Of a stretch of DNA of 64,000 nucleotides, positions 45,797 through 59,303 are shown in pieces. The notes below the pieces were generated by a model. That model worked only from the letters and a program-made list of their open reading frames with translations, was not told the origin of the DNA and ran no database searches. Position 1 is the stretch's first letter, and every line of letters starts with the position of its first letter. Source of the DNA: Pyricularia pennisetigena (lineage: Eukaryota > Ascomycota > Sordariomycetes > Magnaporthales > Pyriculariaceae); contig NC_043744.1 in NCBI RefSeq assembly GCF_004337985.1, positions 5,365,316-5,429,315 of the forward strand, given 5' to 3'. A program made the position numbers and the translations under genes.

Positions 45797-47429
45797 CTAT
45801 TTTTTCTTCTTCCTTTTTTTCTTTGTTCCTTCCTTCCTCCTCCTGCGAATTTTTATTATCCACACGAGTAAAAAGGAATGAAGTGAAAAGAAATATCAAA
45901 GCGAAAAGAAAATAAAAGGCGACGTGCGGTTCGTCGTCGCCGAGGAGTCCAATTCGGTTGAAGAGCACTCCTGAGTTTGGGCTAAGTCGAGCGGGGGAGG
46001 ACGGGTTCCCGGGAGGCGGAAAGAGGCCGAAGGAGTCGACAAAAAAAAAAAAAAAATCGGTTCAAGCCTTGACAAGTTGGTTTCGGACACTGGAAACGGA
46101 TCAGCACGGACGATCGGCCCGGATCGGGTGAAAGAATGGGCCTCTGCCGTCGGTTTGTGCATGCAGCAGCGCCCGCAGTTGGCAAGCCTCTGCTAGCTCT
46201 CACTGATCAAAGGTCGGCCGTTGTACTACAAGACTCCATTGCTTTGATGGTGATGAAATAGAGCCGAGACAACATAAAAATTAAAATAAAATCTCTCTCA
46301 CACACCAACGAAAGAAAAAGCCCAATTCTCTTGGTGAAGTTTAATTATATGCGAATTGAGACAATTCCGACAACAAAACAAAAAAAAAAGAAAAGCCTTT
46401 TGTTATCTTTTGCTATTGCGTGGAAAAGAACCAAAAGAAATGGGAAACAAGGGGAAAAGCAACGGCAATAACGAAAACGGGAACCTTGGCTTGGCTTGGG
46501 AAAATCTTGGCCCGACAAGGGGTGCTTTGACCGTTTACTCCGTAGTACATAATTACAGTATAGTACAGTACAGTAGCTTCCCTCCTTCCCTCTTGCCCCT
46601 TGCCCAGCCCCACGTTTCTTTTGACCCAAACATTTCAATTCCTAGGTTGTTGCTACTGAAGAAAACCCGACCCTTGTCCGCTGTCGTGTTAGTGTGGTAC
46701 CCTGTGGTGTGGGGGGTTTGATGGTTTAGCACGACACCGCAGTGACGACTGTCGTTCTCCGAGATTTGCTTTCAATTGACTTTCTATAATCGACATAGTC
46801 AAAAGTGTCAAATAACTAGGCATATAAGCACACCATCTCAATTCCATACCATCATTCGTCGGAACAATCTGTGCTAACAGAGTTAGACCAAGCAAGCTAC
46901 TCAAAAAAAGGTTGCTAACCCAAGTAAGCTAAACAGTCAGGCAGCTGACGCACTTATGTCGTCCTCCGTCGGCACCAAATCTTGAGTTGAACTGGTCTAT
47001 AAGTAGTTTGAACTGAGGAGCCAAGGAGCTTAAACAAATTTGGAGAGGGATCCAAGTGATATACCTATCTGTGATTGGATGAGACGTTTGTCCGATCTTT
47101 TGATTTTTTTCGCAAGTTTGGTACTGGTGTCCTTTGGTCACCAACACTTTTGTTAGTGCTGGTCTGCCTTGATTGTCTCACCGTTTAGAAGCTGTTAGGG
47201 AATCAAAGCTTCCATCAATTTGCTCGGTATCGCTAGCTCTGTCCTGGGGTTCAGAATTCGGTCTCAATTCCGCCCCCTCTTGTTGTCTCTCTGCTCTCTT
47301 CACTGCTAGTAGTTCGTCTGTACAAGACCCCTTGCGCACTATTACCATCAACTAGAACTCCAAAGTGTGTCTACCCCTGATCGTCCGCAGTCGCGAACTG
47401 CTATATATTAAACTAACTCAGCAGTAAAC
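45797..47429. other. Intergenic: UBP16 promoter and PGM 3' end
   Basis: 1.6 kb with several A/T tracts and no supportable gene. Both flanking genes are on the minus strand. Confidence 0.55.
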
Positions 47430-49446
<2,017 letters not shown>

Positions 49447-50186
49447 GGTGTATGATTTAGCTTGAGTGACACGCTCAATACCTTGGGTTTGTGGTGAAGG
49501 TAGACGGGAATATGGATTTAGTGTAGTTGGGGAGCCCCGAATCTATTGTCGTCAAGCCACCAAGTGGCAAGTTTCTTCAACCGTCAGGGAGTCGTTATCA
49601 ATGTCGAAGCTCCTAGAGCTTCTTCTTTACCATGGATGGTGGGGTAGTAGTCGGTGACGTCGCCTCCAGTTGAATGGTGGGGTTGACTTTGTTTTGCTTT
49701 GATTTGGTGGATAGTTGCTATGGTGGTCGTCTCCACGTTCAGGCGACAAGCATTTTAACTTGTTGCACCAGTTTACGGTATTGTTGCATTAGATCTATGC
49801 GGTCTATGTCTCGGCAGTCTTCAGCCAGACTCATTGTTGCAGGAACAACACACCACTTTGATGTACTTGATTGAGATAGACCAAGGCAGTGGCGTTGTCC
49901 ACTCAAAGTGAATCTTTTGCATTTCGTTGTCGGGTTTTGCAGCACCGCAGAGGTTCTGTTGCACTTTGTTCTCCGATGTCGGATATTTCTTTGCACAACT
50001 CGTGCTGGCTGCAATTTATTTACTTTTTCTTTTTTTTTTTTTTTTCTTCGGGTACTGGCAAGAGAGGGGATTGCTATCAGTCCGCATTCATTTGTTGCTT
50101 TTTCTCTTTTCTTACAGATTCTCGACTCAACAAATCAACTGAGAAGAGAATTGCACAGCATCAGCTCTTTAACTCAACCAACTTAC
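49447..50186. other. Intergenic: PGM promoter and REX2 3' end
   Basis: 740 bases, with a T run near 50024-50046. No gene seen. Confidence 0.55.
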
Positions 50187-50952
50187 CTAATTTTCATTCT
50201 TTTCTGCCGGTGCCGTAACCTTCTTTGCATTTTTCTTAGATTCCTTTGCCAATCTCTTTTCATACTCTGCAATTTTCTTTTCCAACTCATCCACCTGCAA
50301 AGCCTTTGCAAACAGCCCCTCCCGGTAATACTTGGCCTCCTCGATGCTCTCTAAAATGTCATCTCTAGCGAGATGTGTCCCCTTCTTCGTCGGCACCTTC
50401 TTGGCAACCTTGGGCGCCCACCTCTTGGCCGCCTCCTTGATGGAACTGACATCCAGGATCCTGTAGTGCAGGTGGTCGGTCACGCGGTTGTACGGCGCCC
50501 GTCGCAGGAACGCCCGGTCGTGATGGACGCTACTGCCAGCCAGGAGTGCCACCCCGGCGTTCGGTACGTGTTTTTTGATGTAGGCAAGCAGGCCGTCGGC
50601 AGCCTGCTCGGGCGTCGTGGTCGAGCCCACAACCCGCGCCGTGAGCCCGCTGCCGCCGTGCTGCTTAGTGCACCACTCGTCCATCTTGTCCATCCGTTCC
50701 TGTGTCTGGTGCACCACCGTTCCCCAGCCCTCTTCGTCCTTGAGGTTCAGGTCACCGTCTGTGACGAGGCAGAATATTTCAATAATCTCCTCCGAGTCCG
50801 GGTTGAGACCCGTCATCTAGTGCTTTTGATTAATGTTCCGTATGAATTTTGTGCGTTATTATTTCCCAAAAAAAAAAAAAAGACCGAATCTTCTTGTAAA
50901 CCAGACTCACCTCGCAGTCAATCCATACTAGAGGGCTGTCCTTGCCTGCCAT
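50187..50952 (-). CDS. REX2: Oligoribonuclease (3'-5' exonuclease, REX2/Orn type)
   Basis: A DEDDh exonuclease that degrades two- to five-nucleotide RNAs, in mitochondria and cytosol. Two exons on the minus strand: 50952-50911 (MAGKDSPLVWIDCE) and 50816-50187, 223 residues. The intron falls inside the ExoI motif D-C-E-M-T-G-L, so the second exon alone lacks the catalytic Asp and Glu. ExoII lies in AGSSVHHDRAFL, and ExoIII in TKKGTHLARDDILESIEEAK with the His and Asp. The C-terminus is a Lys/Ala/Glu-rich coil. The frame is open upstream to 51216, so a longer mitochondrial form is possible. The gene shares a 374-base spacer with the divergent SRAP gene. Confidence 0.92.
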
Positions 50953-51326
50953 CTTGGGCGCAAGTTTGCGTGCAGCTAAATTTTCGGTGAGGGGGGTTCT
51001 GAAAAGGTTGCCAAGAATTTTTGCAAAGAAGCTTTGTTGCTGCAAGTTAACCATAACCAAGGAGTTAACGGTTGAACCTTTAAACAGTAAAGGGCCAGGC
51101 AAGTATAGGCCCACGCTCAGTAAAATCAAACCTGAAGAGCAACAAAGGACAGGCGGCACGCAAGCGCTGAATTGCCAATCTGAATCACGTGACAGCGCGA
51201 TCAGTTGGCGAAGCATAGAACATCACGTCATTGACACCAAACACGGAGCGGGCTTTCACCTTTTCAACACTGCCTAAACTGAAATGATTGTCAAAATTCA
51301 ACTAGTCATCCGCGAAATCTGACCAG
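50953..51326. promoter_or_regulatory. Shared divergent promoter of REX2 and SRAP gene
   Basis: 374 bases between two head-to-head start codons. It contains the palindrome CACGTG at 51186-51191 (in AATCACGTGAC), a bHLH/Cbf1-type site. No other regulatory element is evident. Confidence 0.5.
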
Positions 51327-52833
51327 ATGTGTGGGAGATATGCACTAGCTCTGGTAAACTCCTCCCGTATCTGTACTCTGTGTGACAATTCTCATTTAAT
51401 CCACCTAATCATCAATACTGACCTGACCCACATCTCCATAGCGGCCAGACCAGATCCGGCAGAGGCTTCGTGCCAACAACATGCCGGTCTGGGAAGACCC
51501 AGAGGATCACATCTACGAGATTGGCGATGGTGCTGGCGGTGAAAATGACAACAACTCCGCACCTGCATCCGCACCCACACCCGCACCCACATCAGCACCT
51601 AGCCAAGGCCAACCCCGGCAGTCGTACAACTTTGCGCCGGGCTACTATGGTGTCGTCTACAGGGCTGATGCGCCCGATTGGGGCGCGGGTCCGAGGAAAG
51701 GTGACGGCGATGACAAACAAGGTAGCGAGGATGAGCGCCATGAATGGACTAGTGAGCCTCACTACAAGCTCCAAGCCATGAAATGGGGCCTGATCCCTTT
51801 CTGGACAAAACGGAATCCCGACTACTCTTCCATGATGAAGACGATCAACTGCCGGGATGACTCCTTGGCGGTTAATGGTGGGATGTGGTATGTAGCAAAA
51901 CTTGGATGTTTTCAGTAAGACCCAAGTTGACGACGGACTTGACCATGTCATCAGGAACACTATGAAAGCGCGAAAACGATGCATCGTTATTGCCGAGGGC
52001 TTTTACGAATGGCTGAAAGTTGGGCCAAAAGAACGGGTACCGTACTATATCAAACGAAAAGATGGAGGCCTGCTACTTTTAGCAGGTCTTTGGGACTGTG
52101 TCAAATACGAGAGTGAGTTCAAGACCGTCTTCTTTCTTAACATTTTCACACTGCTGTTATTGACAAAATATGCAAAGACGATGACCGAAAACACTACACA
52201 TATACGATCATCACAACCGACTCCAACAAGGCACTCAAATTCCTGCACGACAGGATGCCTGTGATATTGGAACCTGCGTCTGATGACCTCGCCACCTGGT
52301 TGGATCCAAAGAAGCATGAATGGACCGAGGAGCTGCAATCTATTCTCAAACCGTGGGATGGCGAGTTGGAGATATATGCTGTCAGCAAAGATGTCAACAA
52401 GGTTGGAAACAACTCGTCATCATTTATTGTGCCAGTGGCGAGCAAGGAAAACAAAAACAACATTGCCAACTTCTTCGCCAACGCCTCTGGCGCAAAGAAG
52501 GATGTTACCAAAGGGGCAGCCGATGCAAGGATAAAGGACAAGGCACCTCAAACAAAAGCGAGCGAGCTGGAAAATGAGAAAGATTCATCGCCGAAGAACG
52601 CAAAAACACCAGTCAAGCGACCTGCTGACGTCGGTCCTTTGAATCCTGACGAAGAACCACCACCACCGAAAAAGCAAGCCAAGATACAATCATCATCGCC
52701 AACCAAAAAGTCGACGGCGCCGACGCCTCGAAAGACCATCAGCGCGACCAGCAACAGCGGCAAGAGGAGTCCTACTAAGGGGAAAGTAGATCCTGCAGGA
52801 ACGCAGAAGATTACCAAGTTTTTCTCGAAATGA
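51327..52833 (+). CDS. SRAP-domain protein (HMCES/YedK homologue), abasic-site protection
   Basis: SRAP proteins form a covalent bond between their Cys2 and abasic sites in single-stranded DNA, shielding forks. Four exons: 51327-51353, 51442-51887, 51955-52112 and 52178-52833, 428 residues. Cys2 in MCGRYAL follows the initiator Met. Other active-site elements are the Asn of INCRDDSL, the Glu of AEGFYEW and the His of LHDRMPVIL. An Ala/Pro/Thr repeat (APASAPTPAPTSAPS, about residues 45-60) interrupts the domain. After about residue 270 a Lys/Ser/Pro-rich disordered tail ends TQKITKFFSK, a PCNA-interacting (PIP) box pattern. Exon phases agree. The gene diverges from REX2. Confidence 0.92.
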
Positions 52834-53282
52834 ACAACATATTTGCTGAAGCTTTAAGGGGAAGACTTTGAAAACAGCTTGAAAGGATATTATTCTAGAT
52901 CCAGGTTGGCACTTTGACTCACAAGCACTTGAGCCGTTGACTATTTTTGCGTGGCCATTATTTGCCAGTTGTGGACATTTGGTTGACGCCTGCCTCGTAT
53001 TTGCACAAGTTAGTGCATTAATTACCATGGAGAAGTCGCTCTTGCCATTCGTACCAAGTAGGTAGGCATTCAACGAACGACCAGTGTTTTGCCTTGCGAT
53101 CAGCTAGCTGCCCGGAGCTTTGCGCTGACTTTTTGCCCATCTCTTTCGACTTGATCTTGAAATTTCTCACTGCAACATTCATATTCCCTCCGATACTACA
53201 TTCTTTCTGTCTTGCCGACTTATCATCACAACGTATCCTATTAATACCAGCCCTTCGCCTCTTCGCTCCTCCTACGGACAAA
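52834..53282. other. Intergenic
   Basis: 449 bases with the SRAP 3' end and the MFS gene leader, which is C/T-rich. No gene seen. Confidence 0.6.
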
Positions 53283-55460
53283 ATGAGTCAGAACGATCCT
53301 GCAACCTTTGACCAGTCTGCTGAACGCCATGATCGCAGTTCTCGACAGTCCAAAGACCGTCACATCAGCCTCCGTGGTCGGTCTCACGTCACACTCACAG
53401 GTGACCGGGGAGTTGACCTCGCCCGATCCCACCGTGCCGAGGATCTCGCTCGAAATTGGTCGGCTCAACGGAAACGCATCGTATCCGCAGTTGCATGCAT
53501 CTCAACTGCACTGATTGGTATCCTCACAGGTCTCTACGCTGGCCTTGTTCCCTCCATCCAGTACTACATCGCCGATCTCGACCACCATGCGATTCTCGGC
53601 AACGTGGTCTTTTTCATCGCCCTAGCCATTCCAAGCCTTTTATGCTGGCCTCTACCCCTGATGCACGGACGAAAGCCATACATCCTTGGGGGTTTGACTC
53701 TCGCAATGCCATTACTCTTTCCCCAGGCTGTGGCTGTATCAGAGCCAAGAAGCCCGTCTACGAGCAGCTGGCGCTGGTGGTTGCTAGGATCCCGAGCCTT
53801 GATGGGGCTGGTTCTGGGGTTTGCGAGCATGAACTTCCACTCGATACTGACCGACGTATACGGTGCATCTTTGATGAGCGCCAGGCCACACCAAGAGACC
53901 GTATCGGGCGATGATGTTCGAAGACATGGTGGCGGACCGGGTGTGTGGCTGGGGATCTGGACGTGGTGCTGGATGGGCTCACTTGCCATTGGGTTCCTTC
54001 TCGGTGCGGTCATAATCGACAATACCAACCCTTCGCTGGGCTTCTATCTTGGAATCATAATGATCTCTGCCGTCTTATTCCTCAACATCATGGCGCCGGA
54101 GACAAGGCCGTCACCATTTCGAAGGTCTGTGGCACAGGTCCGTTCGGGAACTCAGATATGGCAGCGGATAGGTCGTGGAGAGGTCAAACTTCACCGTACA
54201 CAGTCTGGGCCCAAATGGTGGGGGCAAGAGGCGTACCACGGCCTGAAGCTGTCTCTCGAAATGATCAGGCAGCCAGGGTTCGCTATCCTAGCACTCTACT
54301 CAGCTTGGATTTATGCCCAGTTCGTCCTCATCATATTGTTACTCGGATCTTTGACATCAAAATACTACCGCATGAGAGCTTCTTCGGTTGGCGCATGCGT
54401 AGCAACGATGGCCCTTGGTGCTTTTGTTGGCATCTTTTTCCAAAAGGATAGCTTCTTGGTTCGCGTACATCGCGCGCTCTTACCGGGCTTTCACCCAGAC
54501 CCGACGCAGATGGTTGGCAAACAAAAACGCCTGACAATGACATCGCACTTTTAGCGCCGCCTTGTCTTTGCCATGCTGTTGCCTCTCGTCGGGGTTGCAT
54601 ATACGCTGTCATCAAGCGGCAGGCCCACACCTGTTGCGATCCCGGTGGTCTTTGCCGCCGTCTTTGGGTTTCTGTCCTGCCTCGCAGTGTCGGAATGCAA
54701 CGGCCTCATCATGGAGACGTTCGATTGTTCTGACCTCCAACCAGGGATGACGGGCCCACAGTCTTCCAACTACTCCTCCTTTCCACGCGTGTCTGCCGGT
54801 TTTGGCGCTGTGCATAGCCTGGGCTACATTCTAGCCGCGGGGTCGACCGGCCTCGGAGGGATGCTGCAGCGCAACATGGGCCAGCGCATTGCGACGGGAA
54901 CCATGGCCGCCATCCTGGCGTTCCTGACGCTGCTCCTCTCGTCGGCCCTCTTCCGCTTCAAGCAGGTGCAGATTGTACCCAAGATGGCCGAGGAAGAGCT
55001 CCGCAAGCTAGCGGCGGTTCAGGAGTTGTGCAGCCGACGCCCGTCGTCCGCCAGCACGGAGCAGGTGGCCAGAGCGTGCCGAGATGCCGAGAGCCTGCGG
55101 CGCGCTTTGTTGGTCGGGCATCCCACGGGCGTCCGCCGCTGGGTCAGTCTGCTCGAACTTGGCGCCATGACACGCTGGACCGAGATCAGGCGCAAGAACA
55201 GGCTCATCGACGAGCGTGTCAAGCACCTCAATCGCGCTGCCCTCTGGGAGCGCACTGCTCTCTACTATCAACTTGCCAACGAAATTGGGGGTGAGGGCGG
55301 CACCAGGCCCGACAAGCCCCTCCCGCCCTTGCCTTTAGGGGCGAGGTTGGATGGTGACACTGGTCGCAAGAGGCGGGGCGATAACGAGGTTCTTGAAGAT
55401 ATTGAGCTAGTGGACATGGCCCCACGGATGCATGGCAGTCAGGAACGACTTATTGGCTAG
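53283..55460 (+). CDS. Major facilitator superfamily transporter, substrate unknown
   Basis: A membrane transporter of about 12 helices and 695 residues. Two exons: 53283-54464 and 54555-55460; the 90-nt intron has donor GTACAT, branch CTGAC and acceptor TTTTAG. Residues 1-60 are hydrophilic. The helices start at about 65 (VACISTALIGILTGLYAGLV). The loop after helices 2-3 has PLMHGRKPYILGG, like the MFS motif A region. Helices resume in exon 2 (LLPLVGVAYTLSS), with the conserved-looking FPRVSAGFGAVHSLGY. A long cytosolic C-terminus of about 150 residues is charged and Pro-rich. It looks like a filamentous-fungal MFS group without a known substrate. No biosynthetic cluster surrounds it. Confidence 0.82.
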
Positions 55461-55795
55461 TATGGATCGGATTGTCGAATAAGCAATGAATGGAAACCTA
55501 AGGTGCAAAACCTAAAACCTCAATATCGTTTACCTCACGATATGATTATACAGTACTAACTAAGTGCATCAAGTTGAAGAAAAGACAAAAGTCGCAGTGG
55601 CGAAAAGATCTGTCAGTCCGTGTATAAACTAGCGATGTATGTACAACTGAAGCACAAGAAGGAAGAACATATTGATTCAAGCTATCGAAAGCGAGTGATA
55701 TGACAAAAGGCCAAAAAGGCCGGCGTTTTTTCTCCAAGGGGGTAAAAACTGACCGCAGCAGGGTCAAGAGGAATTCCATACAAGAAGCCTTTTTC
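55461..55795. other. Convergent intergenic
   Basis: 335 bases between the MFS and cellulase stops. No gene. Confidence 0.6.
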
Positions 55796-57250
55796 TTAGA
55801 ACTGGGGCTTGGCGTTCCTGAGAAGCATCTCAAAGTAGTCCTGGTTCCACTGACCGGCCTCGGGCGACGGCTTGTAGGCATCGGACATGCCGCAGAAGCT
55901 GTCGTAGCGGGTGGCGCTCGTGTCGGAAGTACTAAAAGCGGAGAGGGAAATTGTTAGCAACGGGGTCATGAATTTTTTTTTTTCTTTTTCGTTAGTTCTG
56001 CTTCGTCGAGCAGGAGCAAAGACGAGAAAGAGAAAAAAAAAAAAAAAAAAGAAAAAAGACGTACCCATCAGACTCGCCACCAGGCTTGACCCAAACGAAG
56101 GCATCAGTGAGCGAGCTGCCGGTCGAGGCGGTAGGCCTGACGCCGAAGCCAGCGCCGTTGACGTTGCACCAGTGGCCCCACTCCTCGCGCAGGCCCTGGA
56201 CGGCGTTGCGGCCGACGTCGACGATGGCATGGTTGGGCATGCCGGCGTTCTTGAGCAGCGGGCCAAAGGTCTCGACGTACGTCTTTTCGTTCTGGCACTT
56301 GTTCCACTGCGCGTCCGAGGCGGACGAGAACTCGCCGGGCGTCAGGTCCCACGCGTTCCAGCCGGCGACGTTTGTGGCGAAGCCGCGGAGCTGCCGCGGA
56401 CTCCCGGCCGCCTTGTACGCCCGGGCCAGCTCCTCGGCGCCCGGCTTGAGGTTGTCGTTCCACCCGAGCCAGCCGCCGTGGCCCGCGTCAATGTACATGA
56501 CCACGTTGGGCAGGTTGAGCGTCTTGAGCGCGTAGGCCACGCCGTCGCGGTAGCCCGCCGCCGACTGCTGGCAGGCTGACTCGTCGATGTTGGTCACCAG
56601 GTTGGGCAGAGAGTCGGGTTCGATGAGCAGGGCAAAGGCGTGGTTGGAGTACTTTTTGAGCAGGGCGGCGATGGCTTTTGTGGAGGGAAGATGGAATCGT
56701 TAGTATATGTTACTTCTGTAGTGTTCTCTTTGTTGTTGTTGTTGTTGTTGTCATTCTTTCTGAAAGAGAAAACAAAAACTATGAATTAAAAGAAAAGAAG
56801 AGACTCACGGTCAATATACTGAGACTTGTACTTGGCCAGCTCGCCGACCTTGAGTTCACCGTTGGAGGCCTTGGCGGCGCAGTCGCGGCCGGGCAGATCA
56901 TAGATGACGAGACCGAGGATATTGTTGCAGGGCTGGTCCGCGACTGCCGGCTCGATGCGGCTAATGGCCGAGATGGTGTCGATCCACAGGAAGCTGCCGA
57001 CGTCGGCGACCTTGAGGGCCTGCGCCTTGAGCGTCGAGTCCGAGATGGCCTCGGCGGCCGCCTCGACTTCTGCGCGGTAGAAGCTGTTGGGGTGCAGCGT
57101 GTACTTGGAGAAGACGTTGGTGCTGGCGTCGAGCGTGACGGCAGACGAGCAGCCGGCGGCCGCCTGCCGGGGCTCGCTCTTCACGGTCCTGGACGGACTG
57201 GCCAGGGCTGTGCCGACGAGGGCCAGCAGGGCAGAGTGGCAGAACTTCAT
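55796..57250 (-). CDS. Secreted GH6 cellulase (cellobiohydrolase II family), no CBM1
   Basis: GH6 enzymes release cellobiose from cellulose chain ends by inversion, outside the cell. Three exons on the minus strand: 57250-56809, 56674-56065 and 55931-55796, 395 residues. The signal peptide is MKFCHSALLALVGTALASPS. The catalytic domain starts at about 45 without the cellulose-binding module and linker found in Cel6A. Catalytic elements are present: VIYDLPGRDCAAKAS (with the acid Asp) and IEPDSLPNLVTN. Substrate-site elements are MYIDAGHGGWLGW and WVKPGGESDGTSD. Four or more Cys fit the family disulfides. Intron 1 holds a TTG repeat and intron 2 a long A tract. A TATA box lies 150 bases upstream. 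Confidence 0.93.
56731..56751 (+). repeat. (TTG)n repeat inside cellulase intron 1
   Basis: Seven TGT/GTT units in the 134-nt first intron of the cellulase gene. The same trinucleotide occurs in the ADE8 leader. Confidence 0.85.
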
Positions 57251-59303
57251 GGTTAGTGAGTTGCGTGAGTGTGTGATTTTCTTTTTGCCAAAGATATCCC
57301 GATCCACAGATGACTGGTTTGAGATTGGGTAAAGTAGCAAACAGCGTGGATGCTTAGAAAAGCCATCTCGAAAGTGGTTTGAGGAGTGGCTGTCGGGGTA
57401 TTTATACAAACAATTAAAAGACCGACCAAAGTTTCTGGAAGCGATCTTGGATACCATGTGGTGATAGATTGTCAAGAACGAGCGCAGTACGGCTCATGCC
57501 ATTCCCAGTCTCTACAACAGACCTGGCCTTGTTCCTTCCGAAGTCCTTCGCCAGTCACAGCTCACGGATCGCCTCCAAGGCAAGGTTGCCACTAATAACC
57601 GCATCCTCATGGCGTAAGACATAATAAGGGAACGAGGCCCGAGGCGGCAATGAGTGCTCGGGCTCGCGCCCTCCGAGCGAGGGTTCCAAATTAGGGTTGC
57701 GAATATAATATCTGACGATGGCCATATAGAGTTGCATTTCAGGAAGAGGAAGTGATCCCCTTTGACAAGGAGAAAGCATCCCGTGCCAAGAGAGGCTGGG
57801 TATAATACTTTGAATATTGAGGTGTCATGCAAGCCAGACAGCAAGACTAACTGCATCGGGAGATATAACCCTTGCAGCCGAGAAAATCCTCCATAGCTAA
57901 GCAATAAAAAAGTTCCGGGGGATGAGCCGTCTCTGCGCAGCACGGCACTAATTGGTTGAGGGAGGGTTGCCACCGGCACTGCTTCCAACACAAGGTGTGG
58001 CCGCTGATCTTTGGTTGGCGCGGAGAGATTCTCATTGAAATGTAACTTTGTTCCCGACTCCGTATAGCTTCTCACATCCCGTCTACTCCTGGGTAGGACC
58101 TTTATGAAGCTCATTTCTGCCTATGCGGAGGACGAAGACTCCACAGGCGCACATGGTGCAAAGTCTGAATGCAGAAATATCTTTTGACTATTCACTCACC
58201 AGCCGGGTACGGGTTACTTTATGCGATGACCGCGTAGATTTGGTTTGGCCGGATATTAACGATTGATTGCTACTATTGAGATCTCGACCCTGCGCCTCGG
58301 GATAGTATTGCGGGGTGTCCTTGGTCACAAATGCACACTCTCCATGTCGTGATTGATGTTCCGGCCATACAAAGTTGCAAAGTATGCTACACCGCATCTT
58401 TTCTTTGGGTCGGTAGACATAATCTCAAAGGGACCATGCTGTATGGTGTGGCCCTGTGCCGCATTTTAATCTGTGTATATGAGGGCATAATATTAGCCGA
58501 CATATATTATCAGATCAACAGAGCGGTACCCCCCCAAAAAAGCTCGTTACACCAGCATTCAAAGCAATGGTCGTGTAAAACATGAGCACATATCCAAACT
58601 CAAAGTCGGCCCGGGCTCGGCTAAAGCCAAGTCTTTGGGAGGTCGGCCGGTAAGCGCTGCCGGAAGATACTTGATTGTTGTTGTAACTTGAGGGCATTTC
58701 CAGCACTTAGGCGCGAGACTTCCTGTAAAATGAAGAACAATATAGACGTGCGGATACAAATAGCAAAATGAATAGTGGTGGCGAAGTAAAACCAGCGGAC
58801 TGTGAACCTAGGCGAATCCGAGTTGGTGGCGCGACCTCCAGGTGCACTGGGCCGATGTTTTTCTGCTCTTCACTGAGTTTGGGAAACCATTCAAGGTGGG
58901 TGAACGTACCAAACCTGACAGATTCCGTTCATACTGCGAAGCCCATCGCACTGCTGCCATTGGTGAAGTTTGAGACCCTAGTCAATCAAATATGTGGCGA
59001 GGATTACCAGCACTTCCGAGGTAGCGATGAGTGATGGTTGCTCTCTTCAATTCATCAGGCTTGAACATAGATATGTTGATTATGATCTACGTACTGTGCA
59101 GGCCATCGAGACTGTCATCGTTAGGGAAACCGCCATGCATTTTTCTCTCCTTTTTTTTTTTTCTTTTTCAGTCTACCCAGTATACGTCTAGTTCGTTTGA
59201 AAGTTTTTGCATGGCGAAGGCGGTTGAATTGAGTACAACTGTCTGGGCGCGTTCTTGTCGCGCCGAGTTAATATCGCGGCCCGACACGGAAAGCTTGATT
59301 CCC
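57251..59303. other. Cellulase upstream region, 2 kb
   Basis: No second gene accepted; the minus frame at 57512-58114 (200 codons) has no recognisable domain. GGCTAA, the core of XlnR/Xyr1 sites, occurs at 58619-58624 (plus) and 58493-58498 (minus), and CCGGGG, a CreA-type site, near 57915. They are far from the start and could be chance. Confidence 0.4.
57401..57406 (-). promoter_or_regulatory. TATA box of the cellulase gene
   Basis: TATAAA on the minus strand, 150 bases before the ATG at 57250. Strongly regulated secreted-enzyme genes often have TATA boxes. The position is suitable, but the start site is not known. Confidence 0.5.

Noticed and set aside
57512..58114. 200-codon minus-strand frame upstream of the cellulase
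   Set aside because: No recognisable domain, no intron, mixed composition, and it lies in the cellulase promoter; probably chance.
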